Origin: Thermovorax subterraneus
GTDB taxonomy: Bacteria; Bacillota; Thermosediminibacteria; Thermosediminibacterales; Thermosediminibacteraceae
Reading direction: 5' to 3'
NCBI GenBank assembly: GCA_021608145.1
Contig: JAKIHM010000003.1
Coordinates: forward strand, 62,001-126,000
Length of the DNA stretch: 64,000 nucleotides
Numbering within the stretch: the first letter of the stretch is position 1; each line of letters opens with the position of its first letter. Positions 1 to 10,817 of this stretch are shown in pieces. The position numbers were made by a program, and so were the translations under genes. Under the pieces are notes generated by a model that saw nothing but the letters and a program-made list of their open reading frames with translations, had not been told where the DNA came from and searched no databases.

Positions 1-751
1 TGGCCTCCAGCACAATGCTATATATCTTTCTGGCCTCTTCCGAAGCTTTTTTATAAAACACAGTTCTGGTCATATCAGAGCAATAGGAATCCTTTACACA
101 ACCGATATCTATTACTATTGAATCTCCTTCCTTAACGGTAAAGTCCCCTGGAACATGGTGGGGGTCTGCAGCATTCGCACCGTAGGCGATGATGGGCTCG
201 AAGGAAAAGCCATCAGCCCCTAAATCTTCGTAAATTTCAAGTAGCATCCGACCAATCTTCTTTTCTGGATATCTTTCTGGTATCAATTCTAAAATTTTCT
301 TTACAGCTTCGCTGTTTATCTTAGATGATTTCCTCATCAAGTCAATTTCCGACGGATCTTTTTTCATTCTCACCTTTTCGACAATATCCGAGGTGACAAA
401 TTTGCAGCCCTTCTTAAATTCCATTAACCTCAGCAAAAACCTCGCAGGCCAGTTTTTGTCCACTCCTAAAGTTTCTCCATCCTTTACGTGCTCCGAAAGT
501 AGCTTCACGGGGTCTGCCATGTCGTTAAAAAATATTTTTTCTAGTCCCAAATCCTCATCGACCGGGAAAAGTTCGTTCACAAAAAGCTTGCATTCACCAC
601 CGGCTTCGATATAAAGTACAAGCATCCTTTCGCCCGGATGTATCCATTTTCCCGTGAGATAAAAAATCGAGGCAGGGTCGGAAATTACAAGCTGCGGTAT
701 GTTTTGCCTTTCCATTTCTTGCCTAATTTTCTCGAGTCTATGTTTGTTCAA
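1..751 (-). CDS. M24-family Xaa-Pro aminopeptidase/dipeptidase (3' part outside window)
   Basis: Metallopeptidase expected to remove N-terminal residues next to proline in the cytoplasm. The minus-strand reading begins at a TTG at 749-751, preceded by GGAGGG, and runs open to the window edge. The N-terminal part reads LNKHRLEKIRQEMERQNIP, a creatinase-type N-domain. The later part contains GADGFSFEPI, GANAADPHHVPGD and DIGCVKDSYCSDMTRT, which are the M24 pita-bread metal-site region (the two Asp ligands lie in DIGC and SDMTRT). The last ligands and the stop are beyond position 1. It lies about 100 bp downstream of ilvB in the same direction with no clear terminator between them. A TATAAT at 804-809 (minus) could start its own transcript, but the possible -35 (829-834) is 19 bp away. 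Confidence 0.85.
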   Translation of the reverse strand, partial: MNKHRLEKIRQEMERQNIPQLVISDPASIFYLTGKWIHPGERMLVLYIEAGGECKLFVNELFPVDEDLGLEKIFFNDMADPVKLLSEHVKDGETLGVDKNWPARFLLRLMEFKKGCKFVTSDIVEKVRMKKDPSEIDLMRKSSKINSEAVKKILELIPERYPEKKIGRMLLEIYEDLGADGFSFEPIIAYGANAADPHHVPGDFTVKEGDSIVIDIGCVKDSYCSDMTRTVFYKKASEEARKIYSIVLEA

Positions 752-848
752 AAAATATCCCTCCTTATACTTTTCCTTCTTTTCTCACTTTCCCGACAGT
801 TTAATTATATCAGAATCCTGCCTGCCAGCATCAATTTTTTTATTAACT

Positions 849-2540
849 TCAATCTATTCCTAACATCTGATATATAGGCCTTCCGGGAGGGACTATCGGG
901 ACTGCCTTTTCATCCTTATCTATCACTACCTCGACGACAGCCGGTTTTCCTTCATTTATCGCCCTTTTTATCGTCTCACGCACTTCGTCTCTCCTCGCAA
1001 CTCTGTACCCTGCAGCACCGAAACCTTCGGCAATTCTTGCATAATCGGCTTCATCCCCCAAATCCGAATGGGAAAACCTGCCCCCGTAAAACATTGCCTG
1101 CCATTGCCTGACCATTCCAAGGCTTCTGTTGTTAAAAACCACCACTACTACTGGTATATCGTACCTCAGGGCCGTCAAGAGCTCATGGCAGTTCATCTCG
1201 AAACTTCCATCACCCGCTATATCCAAAACAACCTTATCAGGCCTTCCTACTTTTGCACCTATAGCTGCAGGGAGACCGAAGCCCATCGTACCGAGGCCAC
1301 CCGAGGTTATAAAACTCGAAGAATCTTCAAATTTGTAATATTGAGCAGCCCACATCTGGTGCTGTCCCACTTCCGTCGCTATTATTGCCTTGCCTTCTGT
1401 GAGTTTGTTTATTTCCTCTATTACAAACCTTGGGGTCAAGTCATTCTCAGAATCTTTTAAAATATACTTGCTTTTAAAATGTCCAATCCTCTTTAACCAA
1501 TTATCGTGACGTTTTTCCGGAATAACCTCAGCAAGCGCGGCAAGCAATTCTTTCGCGTCTCCATGCATGGAAAGGTCCGCCCTCACGTTTTTGCCTATTT
1601 CTGCAGAATCTATGTCGATATGGATTATCTTGGCGTTTTTTGCAAACTCGTCGGTCTTCCCCGTCACCCGGTCGTCGAACCGGGCCCCTACCGCAATTAA
1701 AAGGTCGCACTCACTAACCGCAAGATTTGCCCATGGGGTGCCGTGCATACCCAGCATCCCAAGGTAAAGCTCGTGGTCGTGCGGAAAACATCCGATACCC
1801 ATAAGGGTGGTTGTGACGGGACAGCATATTTTTTCTGCAAAAGTTTTCAAAACCGAAGAAGCGCCTGATAATTTCACACCGCCGCCGGCATAAATTACCG
1901 GTCTTTCCGACTTCATTATCATTTCCACAGCTCTTTCAATGTTCTCTTTTCCAAATTTGGAATAATTTATTTTCTCTGAAAGCGCTTTAAAAGATGGGTT
2001 CATGTCATTCTTTTGTTCTTCCATATTGGTTTCCGAAGCCATTATGTCTTTAGGCAGTTCTATGACTACAGGACCTGGCCTGCCCGACTTTGCTATGTGG
2101 AAAGCTTCTTTCACAGTCTTTAATATTTCCCTTTTGTCCCTCAGCATAAAGCTATGCTTCGTTATCGGCAGGGTAATCCCACATATATCCACTTCCTGGA
2201 AAGAATCCTTACCTATCAAATCGGTAGAAACCTGGCCTGCAAGCACCACCATCGGCACGGAATCCATGTACGCGTTGGCTATGCCCGTCACCAAGTTGGT
2301 GGCCCCCGGACCAGAAGTGCTCATCACCACCCCTACTTTTCCCGTTGCCCTGGCGTATCCGTCTGCTGCATGGGCAGCTCCTTGTTCATGGACGGTCCTG
2401 ACATGCTTTATCTTCCTGTTATTGTAAAGCGCATCGTAAATAGGAAGCACGGCTCCTCCCGGAAATCCGAATATGACCTCTACACCCACATCTTCAAGAG
2501 CTTTTAAAAGTACTTCCGCTCCAGTCATCTCCTTCTCCAC
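849..2540 (-). CDS. ilvB: Acetolactate synthase large subunit (copy 1)
   Basis: Thiamine-diphosphate enzyme that condenses two pyruvates to acetolactate, or pyruvate plus 2-ketobutyrate, the first common step of valine, leucine and isoleucine synthesis. It is 563 aa, normal for the family. It shows the N-terminal catalytic Glu region (HEQGAAHAADGYAR), the central FAD/TPP fold and the C-terminal TPP motif GDGSFEMN followed by FNN. It is preceded by its own T-box leader with an Ile specifier and is not followed by an ilvN. The only small-subunit gene in view (5520-6020) belongs to the other ilvB, so the two large subunits may share it. RBS is a weak GGTGGAGAAGG-type stretch just upstream. Confidence 0.95.
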   Translation of the reverse strand: MEKEMTGAEVLLKALEDVGVEVIFGFPGGAVLPIYDALYNNRKIKHVRTVHEQGAAHAADGYARATGKVGVVMSTSGPGATNLVTGIANAYMDSVPMVVLAGQVSTDLIGKDSFQEVDICGITLPITKHSFMLRDKREILKTVKEAFHIAKSGRPGPVVIELPKDIMASETNMEEQKNDMNPSFKALSEKINYSKFGKENIERAVEMIMKSERPVIYAGGGVKLSGASSVLKTFAEKICCPVTTTLMGIGCFPHDHELYLGMLGMHGTPWANLAVSECDLLIAVGARFDDRVTGKTDEFAKNAKIIHIDIDSAEIGKNVRADLSMHGDAKELLAALAEVIPEKRHDNWLKRIGHFKSKYILKDSENDLTPRFVIEEINKLTEGKAIIATEVGQHQMWAAQYYKFEDSSSFITSGGLGTMGFGLPAAIGAKVGRPDKVVLDIAGDGSFEMNCHELLTALRYDIPVVVVVFNNRSLGMVRQWQAMFYGGRFSHSDLGDEADYARIAEGFGAAGYRVARRDEVRETIKRAINEGKPAVVEVVIDKDEKAVPIVPPGRPIYQMLGID

Positions 2541-2571
2541 CTCTTATAAAAGTATAATTTTTTGCCAAATT

Positions 2572-2860
2572 AAAAAAGGCCCTTCGCCTCTTATTAAAAT
2601 AAGGGGCGAAGGGCCTTCGCGGTACCACCCTCTTCATCCGCACCTTGCGGTTGCGGACCTCTGCAGGTACGGGACTTAAAAAGTCCGATACCCGGCACTT
2701 TAACGGGTGCCAATTCCCTAAAAAAGGGCCCGACCGGAGCTACTCAACTTCACCCCGGCAGCTCGGAGGTGATTTTCGGTAAATCCCTCGGTATCGGCTC
2801 TCACCTTGCCCGACTCTCTGTAACCTTGGGAAGTTACCTACTGTCCTCTTCATCGCCGTT
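2572..2860 (-). promoter_or_regulatory. T-box riboswitch, Ile (AUC) specifier, ahead of ilvB copy 1
   Basis: On the minus strand the leader contains the Stem I distal-loop signature AGAGAGTCGGGCAAGGTGAG, the T-box sequence GGGTGGTACCGCG (2618-2630) and a terminator stem AAGGCCCTTCGCC/GGCGAAGGGCCTT followed by T residues. In Stem I, GAGG/CCTC and GGTAA/TTACC helices enclose an internal loop with AGTA on the 5' side and GAAAATCA on the 3' side. This places ATC (2771-2773) in the specifier position followed by the usual purine, so the sensed tRNA should be tRNA-Ile. Uncharged tRNA would favour the antiterminator and raise ilvB expression. Confidence 0.93.
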
Positions 2861-2891
2861 CATGCTCTTTTTTGAATATTTATTGTGTTTG

Positions 2892-2920
2892 ATTATACAA
2901 CAAAAGTCTTCATTTTGCAA
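2892..2920 (-). promoter_or_regulatory. Sigma-A type promoter of the Ile T-box transcript
   Basis: TATAAT at 2892-2897 and TTGCAA at 2915-2920 (minus strand) are separated by 17 bp. It lies directly behind the leuA stop codon, so the second ilvB can be transcribed separately from the upstream ilv-leu operon. Confidence 0.6.
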
Positions 2921-2921
2921 G

Positions 2922-4448
2922 CTAATTTGAAATACCCCCTCCATTCGTCGCAAAACTCTTATTCAAAGCGTTTACATAAGCAATGGCACTTGCTTCTATT
3001 ATATCAGTGCTGAGACCACGACCTGTAAAAATCTTTCCATTTCTTTCGACTTTGACTACGACTTCGCCCATGGCATCTTTTCCGCCCGATACTGCTTTTA
3101 TCGAATAATCCATAAGTCTGCAATTGATGCCGCAAGCTCTGTCTATTGCCTTGTAAGTGGCATCGATAGGTCCATCGCCAGTTGAAGCTTCCTCTATAAC
3201 CTTGCCTTCCTTCTTCACTCGCACAGTTGATGTAGCTATGGATTGATTGCCGCAAGAAACCAAAAAGTATTCTAACTCGATTACTTTTGGAATATTGACC
3301 ACCTGTTCCCCAAGAATGGCCTCTATATCTTCATCGGTAACCTCCTTTTTCTTGTCCGCAAGGTCCTTAAATCTTTCAAAAGCCTTCAATGCCTCTTCCT
3401 CCGGAAGATCATATCCCAATTCCTTTAACCTGTGCATAAACGCATGTCTGCCGGAGAGCTTTCCGAGGACAATCCTGTTGGATGGAAGTCCTATGGACTC
3501 CGGCGTCATTATCTCGTAGGTGGACCTTTCAGCGAGCACGCCGTGCTGGTGAATGCCCGACTCGTGGGCAAAGGCGTTTGCACCTACTATCGCTTTATTT
3601 GGCTGGATGAAGATTCCAGTAAGCGAGCTCACCAGTTTGCTCGTGCGGTAAATTTGCCTGGTATCCACTCCTACATCCACCTGGTAGACGTCTTTCCTTG
3701 TCACAAGGGCCATTACTATTTCTTCTAATGCCGCATTTCCCGCCCTTTCTCCGAGGCCGTTAACCGCACATTCCACCTGAGTCGCCCCGTTTTTCACCGC
3801 CGCGAGGGAATTAGCCACCGCCATCCCCAAGTCGTTGTGGCAGTGGACGCTAACAACCACTCGGTCCAGCTCCGGCACTCTTTCCCTGAGCACCCTTACC
3901 AGTTCGCCGAATTCCTCAGGGGTCGAATAACCTACCGTATCGGGGATATTTATCACAGTCGCACCGTTTTTAACGGCAACGGAAAAAAGCCTGCAAAGGA
4001 ACTCCAGATCTGACCTGCTTGCGTCTTCCGCTGAAAACTCCACATCGGAAATGTAATTTTTGGCTCTTTTTACAGCTTCGGCTGCAGCCTCCAAAACCTC
4101 TTCGGGCGTCATTTTGAGCTTGTATTTCATGTGTATGGGGGAAGAAGCAATGAATGTGTGTATCCTCGGATTTTCGCTGTTTTTCAATGCTTCCCAAGCA
4201 GTATCTATGTCCTTGGGATTAGCTCTAGCTAGAGCCGCTATAACAGGCCCCTTCACGTTTTCAGCGACTGTCTTTACCGCTTCAAAATCTCCCTTTGAAG
4301 CTATCGGAAACCCTGCTTCGATTACATCCACTTTCATTTTCGCAAGCTGTTTCGCTATTTCCAGCTTTTCCCTCGCATTTAGCGCTACGCCGGGGGTTTG
4401 CTCTCCATCCCTCAGAGTAGTATCGAATATCCATATTCTCCTGGTCAT
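2922..4448 (-). CDS. leuA: 2-isopropylmalate synthase
   Basis: Condenses acetyl-CoA with 2-ketoisovalerate, the committed step of leucine synthesis. The 508-aa protein has the DRE-TIM metallolyase start ([13 protein letters not shown]), the metal-ligand [13 protein letters not shown] and [14 protein letters not shown] motifs, and a C-terminal LeuA regulatory domain (from about residue 385) ending in a typical allosteric fold, which argues for leuA over homocitrate or re-citrate synthase. It starts 19 bp after ilvC and is the last gene of the Leu T-box operon, so leucine control reaches the leucine-specific step. leuC, leuD and leuB are not in this window. Confidence 0.94.
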   Translation of the reverse strand: MTRRIWIFDTTLRDGEQTPGVALNAREKLEIAKQLAKMKVDVIEAGFPIASKGDFEAVKTVAENVKGPVIAALARANPKDIDTAWEALKNSENPRIHTFIASSPIHMKYKLKMTPEEVLEAAAEAVKRAKNYISDVEFSAEDASRSDLEFLCRLFSVAVKNGATVINIPDTVGYSTPEEFGELVRVLRERVPELDRVVVSVHCHNDLGMAVANSLAAVKNGATQVECAVNGLGERAGNAALEEIVMALVTRKDVYQVDVGVDTRQIYRTSKLVSSLTGIFIQPNKAIVGANAFAHESGIHQHGVLAERSTYEIMTPESIGLPSNRIVLGKLSGRHAFMHRLKELGYDLPEEEALKAFERFKDLADKKKEVTDEDIEAILGEQVVNIPKVIELEYFLVSCGNQSIATSTVRVKKEGKVIEEASTGDGPIDATYKAIDRACGINCRLMDYSIKAVSGGKDAMGEVVVKVERNGKIFTGRGLSTDIIEASAIAYVNALNKSFATNGGGISN

Positions 4449-4467
4449 AATAAGACCCCCAGATTTT

Positions 4468-5472
<1,005 letters not shown>

Positions 5473-5519
5473 CTAAATTTTTTTATGATTTTATGTTCTG
5501 CGCCTTTTCAGGCGCACAT

Positions 5520-6020
5520 TTACTGCTCCGGACATTCGATGCATTTACTACCCCTGTTCATCGCTATTATTCCGGTCCTGACAAGCTCCTTTATTCCGAA
5601 AGGCCTCAATATCTCCTCCATGGCATTGACCTTATCCTTATCCCCTGTAAGTTCGATAATCATCGAATCCCTGCTGACATCGATGATATTCGCCCTGAAA
5701 ATCTCTGCTATGCCTATTATCTCTGACCTTTTTTCGGGTTCAGTGTTGACCTTAATCATCACAAGTTCGCGGCTCACGGAATTTTCGGGCTCTATAAAAC
5801 TCACCTTTATCACATCAATTAATTTATTTAGCTGCTTTTTTATCTGCTCGATTATCCTCTCATCCCCATCCACCACAATTGTCATTCTGGAAATCTCGGG
5901 ATTGTCTGTCGGGCCAACGGCGAGGCTTTCGATATTGAAGCCCCGCCGGGCAAAAAGTCCTGCTACTCTCGCGAGGACCCCGGGATGGTTTTCAACCAAT
6001 ACTGCCAGAGTAGCTTTCAT
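5520..6020 (-). CDS. ilvN: Acetolactate synthase small (regulatory) subunit
   Basis: 166-aa regulatory subunit that binds valine through its N-terminal ACT domain (KATLAVLVENHPGVLARVAGLFARRGFNIESL) and activates the IlvB catalytic subunit. The C-terminal half is the second ACT-like domain. The ATG lies inside the end of ilvB copy 2 (29-bp overlap), which suggests translational coupling and 1:1 pairing with that large subunit. The C-terminus ends in a short Cys-containing tail (RGSKCIECPEQ), not usual for the family but of unknown meaning. Confidence 0.95.
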   Translation of the reverse strand: MKATLAVLVENHPGVLARVAGLFARRGFNIESLAVGPTDNPEISRMTIVVDGDERIIEQIKKQLNKLIDVIKVSFIEPENSVSRELVMIKVNTEPEKRSEIIGIAEIFRANIIDVSRDSMIIELTGDKDKVNAMEEILRPFGIKELVRTGIIAMNRGSKCIECPEQ

Positions 6021-7662
6021 AAGCCTCCTCCTTCCTTAGCATACTCTTTACCCGTACCTCCATCGTCAATATGCATTCCAAGAGAAAACTGCCCTCTTCT
6101 TTAAGCATCGCCGAAATGGCTTTTTTAAGCTCATTTTTTCTTTCCACCTTCAGCGCTTTTATCCCGTAGCTTTCGGACAGCTTTACAAAATCGGGGAGAA
6201 ACCCGAAGTGCACCTGGCTATACCTACCCCCGCAGTGAATATCCTGCAGTTCCTTTACGAGCCCCAACCCTCCGTTGTTAAATAGCATTATCTTCACCGA
6301 AAGTTCATTTTCCCTGAGGGTCGCAAGTTCTGCAAAATTCATCTGGAAACTGCCGTCCCCAGTTATGTGAATCACCTGCTTTTTAGGGTTTGCAATTTTA
6401 GCACCTATAGCTGCCGGAAGGCCGTAACCCATGGTGCCAAGCCCGCCGGATGTTATGAAGCTCCCCGGGTACTTAAATTTATAGTACCTGGCCGTCCACA
6501 TCTGATGAGCTCCGACGTCAGTAGTAATTATCAAATCGCCTTTCGTTTGTTCGTAAAGTTCGCCTATTATGTCCAATGGTGAAATATCGCTACACCCCTC
6601 CACGAGTTCCTTGCCTTTCAAACCTTCCAAATATTCTTTCCAATCTTTTCTAGACCGCTTTTCTATTCTCTTTAAAAGTTCACAGAGGACATTTTTTATA
6701 TCTCCCACGATTGGGATATCGACTTTTACATTCTTTCCTATCTCTGCCGGGTCCACATCAACGTGTATTATTTTCGCATTCTCATCGAATCCTCCGGCTC
6801 CACCGGTTAATCTGTCGTTAAACCGGCAGCCTAAAGCAATTATCAAATCGGCCTTTTTCAAGGCTTCGTTCGCCCAGGGCATACCGTGGGTGCCCGCCAT
6901 CCCCAAAAAGAGAGGATGCTCCCCTGGAAAGGAACTTATCCCCATCAAGGAAACCGTTACGGGAATATCGGCAGTTTCGGCAAGAATCCGTAGCTCTTCA
7001 TAAGCTTTGGAGGATATAACCCCACCGCCGGCTAAAATTACCGGCCTTTTTGCACTATTTATTGCCTCCGCAGCCTTTATAATTTGCAGCGGATGGCCTT
7101 GCAACGTAGGCTTATACCCTTTTAAAAACACTTCCCTTGGGTAAACAAAGTCTATTTTATCTCTGGCCACATCTTTCGGCAGATCTATTAAAACGGGCCC
7201 CGGCCGACCTGTGGAGGCTATGTGGAAAGCCTCCTTAACTATCCTCGGTATATCGCTTGCATTTTTGACAAGATAATTGTGTTTTGTAAAAGGCGCAGTA
7301 GCTCCAGTTATATCTACTTCCTGGAACATGTCGCCGCCTATCTGGCTTAGTGGCACCTGTCCCGTTATGGCGACGATCGGTATTGAGTCCATATATGCCG
7401 TCGCTATGCCTGTTACCAAGTTAGTTGCACCAGGCCCCGATGTGGCAATACAAACCCCCACCTTGCCGGAAACCCTGGCATATCCGCTGGCCGCATGGGC
7501 TGCCGCCTGTTCCGAACGGGTAAGCACATGTCTAATATTTTTGTTGTGAAACAGAGCGTCGTATACTTCTAACACCGCTCCTCCCGGATAACCGAAGATC
7601 ACTTCTACTTTTTCTTCTTCCAAACACTTTACTAATGCCTCGGCTCCTGTAATTCGCATCAT
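5992..7662 (-). CDS. ilvB: Acetolactate synthase large subunit (copy 2)
   Basis: Second acetolactate synthase catalytic subunit, 556 aa, paralogous to the copy at 849-2540. It has the HEQ-like glutamate region (TRSEQAAAHAASGYAR), the FQEVDITG segment and the TPP motif GDGSFQMN followed by FNNGGLG. It opens the operon ilvB-ilvN-ilvC-leuA under a Leu-specifier T-box. Its C-terminus overlaps ilvN. The two ilvB copies differ throughout, so this is an old duplication or separate acquisition, not a recent copy. Confidence 0.95.
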   Translation of the reverse strand: MMRITGAEALVKCLEEEKVEVIFGYPGGAVLEVYDALFHNKNIRHVLTRSEQAAAHAASGYARVSGKVGVCIATSGPGATNLVTGIATAYMDSIPIVAITGQVPLSQIGGDMFQEVDITGATAPFTKHNYLVKNASDIPRIVKEAFHIASTGRPGPVLIDLPKDVARDKIDFVYPREVFLKGYKPTLQGHPLQIIKAAEAINSAKRPVILAGGGVISSKAYEELRILAETADIPVTVSLMGISSFPGEHPLFLGMAGTHGMPWANEALKKADLIIALGCRFNDRLTGGAGGFDENAKIIHVDVDPAEIGKNVKVDIPIVGDIKNVLCELLKRIEKRSRKDWKEYLEGLKGKELVEGCSDISPLDIIGELYEQTKGDLIITTDVGAHQMWTARYYKFKYPGSFITSGGLGTMGYGLPAAIGAKIANPKKQVIHITGDGSFQMNFAELATLRENELSVKIMLFNNGGLGLVKELQDIHCGGRYSQVHFGFLPDFVKLSESYGIKALKVERKNELKKAISAMLKEEGSFLLECILTMEVRVKSMLRKEEAYESYSGSIG

Positions 7663-7681
7663 CTTCCCACCCCTTTTTGGT

Positions 7682-7922
7682 AAAAAAAAATCGCCCCCGA
7701 TACGTTTAACGTATCAGGGGCGAGGTTTTCCTCGCGTTACCACCCTGCTTTACCCGAAATTCTCTATTTCGGGCCTCATTTTTTAACGCTCTAAAGCGGC
7801 TCCGAGCTACTTTAAATTTTCACCCGGGCTGTTCAGGAGCGAGAAAGAACGCTAGCTCGGTACCGGCTCTCACCTTCCCCGGCTCTCTTTGACCGGCCAG
7901 CCGTCCTGCTCTCCTTCATCAC
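7682..7922 (-). promoter_or_regulatory. T-box riboswitch, Leu (CUC) specifier, ahead of ilvBNC-leuA
   Basis: The minus strand shows Stem I with AGAGAGCCGGGGAAGGTGAG, the T-box GGGTGGTAACGCG (7733-7745) and a long terminator hairpin (7691-7723) followed by a run of T. GGAG/CTCC and GGAC/GTTC plus GCTGGC/GCTAGC helices enclose a loop with AGCA opposite TTTCTCG. By analogy with the other T-box here, CTC (7841-7843) sits in the specifier position and is followed by a purine. It should read tRNA-Leu, matching an operon that ends in leuA. Confidence 0.9.
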
Positions 7923-7949
7923 AATTGACTATTTTATATTTTGAGCGTT

Positions 7950-7979
7950 ATTTTAACATCTTAAATTCTCTTTTGTCAA
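7950..7979 (-). promoter_or_regulatory. Promoter of the ilvBNC-leuA operon
   Basis: TTGACA at 7974-7979 and TAAAAT at 7950-7955 on the minus strand, 18 bp apart, about 30 bp before the start of the T-box. Confidence 0.7.
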
Positions 7980-8023
7980 GGGGGGATTAAATATTTTTTG
8001 TGTATTTTTATAAAATTCCTTTA

Positions 8024-8052
8024 TTGACAGGCTTCCCTTGGTTTCATATAAT
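8024..8052 (+). promoter_or_regulatory. Consensus sigma-A promoter of ilvD
   Basis: TTGACA (8024-8029) and TATAAT (8047-8052) are perfect consensus hexamers with a 17-bp spacer. Transcription would start about 50 bp before the ilvD ATG. No T-box or other leader fits in this distance, so ilvD seems to be uncoupled from the tRNA control of the other ilv genes. Confidence 0.9.
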
Positions 8053-8110
8053 ATCAAAAAATGTCTTATTCCGCATAAGTATTAATCTCACGATGCAGGG
8101 AGGAGCAAAA

Positions 8111-9775
8111 ATGTTGAGTGATAGGGTCAAATCAGGCCCCGAGAGGGCACCGCATCGGTCGCTGTTTTATGCAATGGGCTATACCCCTGAAGAACTTCGA
8201 AGGCCCCTCATTGCAGTGGTAAACGCCCATAATGAAGTGGTACCAGGGCATTATCATCTTGACCAGGTAGCTTACGCCGCAAAGAGGGGTATTCTGGAAG
8301 AAGGGGGAACTCCCATAGAATTCCCGGTCATAGGTATTTGCGACGGGATTTCCATGAATCACTTTGGCATGAAATACCCCCTTGCTTCCAGGGAACTAAT
8401 CGCCGATTCCATCGAGGCCATGGTGTTGGCCCACGGATTCGACGGGATGCTGCTCATAGGGAACTGCGACAAGATCGTGCCGGGGATGCTAATGGCTGCG
8501 GCACGCTTGAACATTCCTGCCGTTTACGTGAGCGGGGGCCCGATGCTGGCAGGATGGTATCACGGAAAGGTAATAGACCTGATATCTGGACCTTTCGAAG
8601 GTGTCGGTTCTTACGCCGCTGGAAAGATAACCCTCGAAGAGCTTGAAGAAATAGAACTCAACGCATGTCCGGGTTGCGGCTCCTGCGCAGGGCTATTCAC
8701 CGCAAACACGATGAACTGCATGGCAGAGGTCTTGGGTCTAGCATTACCAGGAAACGGAACTATACCCGCCGTGACCGGAAGGCGCCTGCAGCTTGCAAAT
8801 CGCGCGGGAAGAAAGCTCATGCAGATGGTTAAGAATAACATAAGACCTCGAGACATTTTAACCTTAGAGGCTTTTGAAAATGCAATAGCAGTAGATATGG
8901 CCATAGGCGGCTCGAGCAATACGGTGCTGCACCTCATGGCAATAGCCCACGCAGCTGAAGTTGACCTTCGACTTAGCGCCTTTGACAGGATATCCAGAAA
9001 AGTCCCGAACCTATGCAAATTAAGCCCTGCGGGAGAACATCACTTAGAAGACCTCGATAAGGCAGGCGGGATCCCAGCAGTATTAAATAGGCTCTTAGAA
9101 CTCGGAGTTTTAAACACCGAATGTATCACAGTATCCGAAAGGACTATAGGGGAAATCGCATCATCCGCAAAGGTGCTCGATTCTAACGTCATAAGGCCCC
9201 TTGAAAACCCCTACCTTCCGGAAGGTGGAATCGCGGTGCTTTACGGAAATCTCGCCCCCGAGGGTGCGGTGGTCAAGCAGTCGGCGGTAGCACCTGAGAT
9301 GATGCGCCACGAAGGCCCGGCCAGGGTATTTGACTCCGAAGAGGACGCATTCAAGGCCATCACAGGCGGCATGATAAAGCCGGGAGATGTGGTCGTAATA
9401 AGGTATGAAGGCCCAAAAGGAGGGCCGGGTATGCGCGAAATGCTGAGTCCAACCGCTGCCCTTGCCGGCATGGGACTCGACAGGGAAGTGGCTCTCATTA
9501 CCGACGGCAGGTTCTCGGGAGGTACAAGGGGTGCATCGATAGGCCACGTATCTCCGGAAGCCATGGAAGGAGGCCCGATAGCTGTAGTCCGCGACGGGGA
9601 TATTATAAGCATAGATATCCCTGCCAGGAAACTCGATTTAAAATTGAGCGACGAAGAGATAAAAGAAAGGCTCGCTTCGTGGAAAAAGCCCCCTATAAAG
9701 GCACCTAAAGGTTATTATTTGGAAAGATACGCAAGGCTAGTGAGTTCTGCAAGCAAAGGAGCCGTAATGGAATAA
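8111..9775 (+). CDS. ilvD: Dihydroxyacid dehydratase
   Basis: Fe-S enzyme that dehydrates dihydroxyisovalerate and dihydroxymethylvalerate to the 2-keto acids. The start chosen is ATG 8111 behind GGGAGGAG, giving [18 protein letters not shown] and 554 aa; a longer reading back to 8000 would run through the promoter. Cluster ligand regions [10 protein letters not shown] and [20 protein letters not shown] are present, as is the C-terminal [10 protein letters not shown] segment. It is divergent from the ilvB copy 2 operon. Confidence 0.96.
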   Translation: MLSDRVKSGPERAPHRSLFYAMGYTPEELRRPLIAVVNAHNEVVPGHYHLDQVAYAAKRGILEEGGTPIEFPVIGICDGISMNHFGMKYPLASRELIADSIEAMVLAHGFDGMLLIGNCDKIVPGMLMAAARLNIPAVYVSGGPMLAGWYHGKVIDLISGPFEGVGSYAAGKITLEELEEIELNACPGCGSCAGLFTANTMNCMAEVLGLALPGNGTIPAVTGRRLQLANRAGRKLMQMVKNNIRPRDILTLEAFENAIAVDMAIGGSSNTVLHLMAIAHAAEVDLRLSAFDRISRKVPNLCKLSPAGEHHLEDLDKAGGIPAVLNRLLELGVLNTECITVSERTIGEIASSAKVLDSNVIRPLENPYLPEGGIAVLYGNLAPEGAVVKQSAVAPEMMRHEGPARVFDSEEDAFKAITGGMIKPGDVVVIRYEGPKGGPGMREMLSPTAALAGMGLDREVALITDGRFSGGTRGASIGHVSPEAMEGGPIAVVRDGDIISIDIPARKLDLKLSDEEIKERLASWKKPPIKAPKGYYLERYARLVSSASKGAVME

Positions 9776-9782
9776 CATCCTT

Positions 9783-10316
9783 TCAAAAATCGACAGCATG
9801 TTTTTTATATACTTCATCTATTTCCTCTCTGGTCAGTACACTTTCTATCAAGTATGCCATTGCAATTATACCGAACAGATTTACTATCCACCGGGTTACC
9901 GCAAATTCATAACCTAGAGAAGATATCTCGAAGAGAAACATAGGTATTTTTAACGTAGACCATGCCCCGAGGAATATCAGTATATTTGTGAGCTTTACTC
10001 CTTTTCTTATCATCACGCTGGCAAAGGGAAAGGCTCCGTAAAGGGGACCTGCTGCAGCTGATCCCAGGAAAATGCTGAGGAGCACCCCTTTTACGCCAGC
10101 CCTTTCCCCCATAAATTTTACTACCGTCTCCCGTGGCACCCAGGCGTCCAATAGTCCTAAGAGCAAGAATATGGGAGGTATTACGCCGGCCATCTGGAGA
10201 AAATTCTTCAAAGTATTGGCAAATATTTTTAGACCTAGTTCTCTATTGAAAACGACAATGATGAAATCAACGGCAATCATTGCAAAAAAAGGAACATAAG
10301 CCTTTATGCTCTTCAC
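9783..10316 (-). CDS. Permease, C-terminal half of an ArsP/YraQ-like (DUF318) transporter
   Basis: 177-aa membrane protein with about five hydrophobic segments. The stretch GLLDAWVPRETVVKFMGERAGVKG, then GSAAAGPLYGAFPFASVMIRKG, is characteristic of the DUF318/ArsP_1 permease family, which in many bacteria is a single protein of about 300-350 aa. Here it is encoded as two half-size genes that overlap by 4 bp (ATGA), so they probably form a heteromer. Substrate unknown; family members export organoarsenicals or are linked to metals. Confidence 0.75.
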   Translation of the reverse strand: MKSIKAYVPFFAMIAVDFIIVVFNRELGLKIFANTLKNFLQMAGVIPPIFLLLGLLDAWVPRETVVKFMGERAGVKGVLLSIFLGSAAAGPLYGAFPFASVMIRKGVKLTNILIFLGAWSTLKIPMFLFEISSLGYEFAVTRWIVNLFGIIAMAYLIESVLTREEIDEVYKKHAVDF

Positions 10317-10792
10317 GATACTACCACCCCTATGATAAAAGCTACGAGAAACGAAAATATAAAAGCAAGACCGTTTCGCAAAAAGGCTATCTTCCGGCCA
10401 AAATAGCTAATTTCAAGAGGGAGTGTCGCAAACCCAACCATCATAAGTGTCGAAATAAATACAGCAAGCTGCATTACACCCGCTCCTTTTTCCAAAAGCG
10501 ACGCAGCCAGGGGGAATGCCACAAAACCCGGGATTAAAGTTATGGCTCCTATGACGGACGTAATGATCATTCCCTTTATACCGGTTTCTGCTCCTATAAT
10601 TTTTGAAATTAAACCGGGATTTAAAACTGTCAATGCCAATCCCACAAGAGACAGAACGGTCAACAAGGGCGGCAATATATTAGCGAAAGACTTCCATGAT
10701 TTGATCAGAGCCACCCTGGTTTTATTCACATCTTTAGCTAGTGAAACGAGAAAGGCTAGTATAGCAATTACATAAATGAATGCCGTAAACAC
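10313..10792 (-). CDS. Permease, N-terminal half of an ArsP/YraQ-like (DUF318) transporter
   Basis: 159-aa hydrophobic protein with about four to five membrane segments, starting at a GTG behind GGGGGAATTAAAA. The motif pattern GAETGIKGMIITSVIGAITLIPGFVAFPLAASLLEKGAG mirrors the partner protein's GERAGVKGVLLSIFLGSAAAGPLYGAFPFAS, showing that the two halves are related inverted or tandem repeats. Its gene follows the PadR regulator by 25 bp and overlaps the second half. Confidence 0.75.
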   Translation of the reverse strand: MFTAFIYVIAILAFLVSLAKDVNKTRVALIKSWKSFANILPPLLTVLSLVGLALTVLNPGLISKIIGAETGIKGMIITSVIGAITLIPGFVAFPLAASLLEKGAGVMQLAVFISTLMMVGFATLPLEISYFGRKIAFLRNGLAFIFSFLVAFIIGVVVS

Positions 10793-10817
10793 TTTTAATT
10801 CCCCCTATTTTACGCTT

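Noticed and set aside
804-834. Promoter for the M24 peptidase gene
   Set aside because: The hexamers are 19 bp apart and the -35 is imperfect; mentioned only with the gene.
8000-8110. N-terminal extension of ilvD from an upstream ATG
   Set aside because: It spans a perfect promoter and lacks an RBS; ATG 8111 has a strong RBS and matches family starts.
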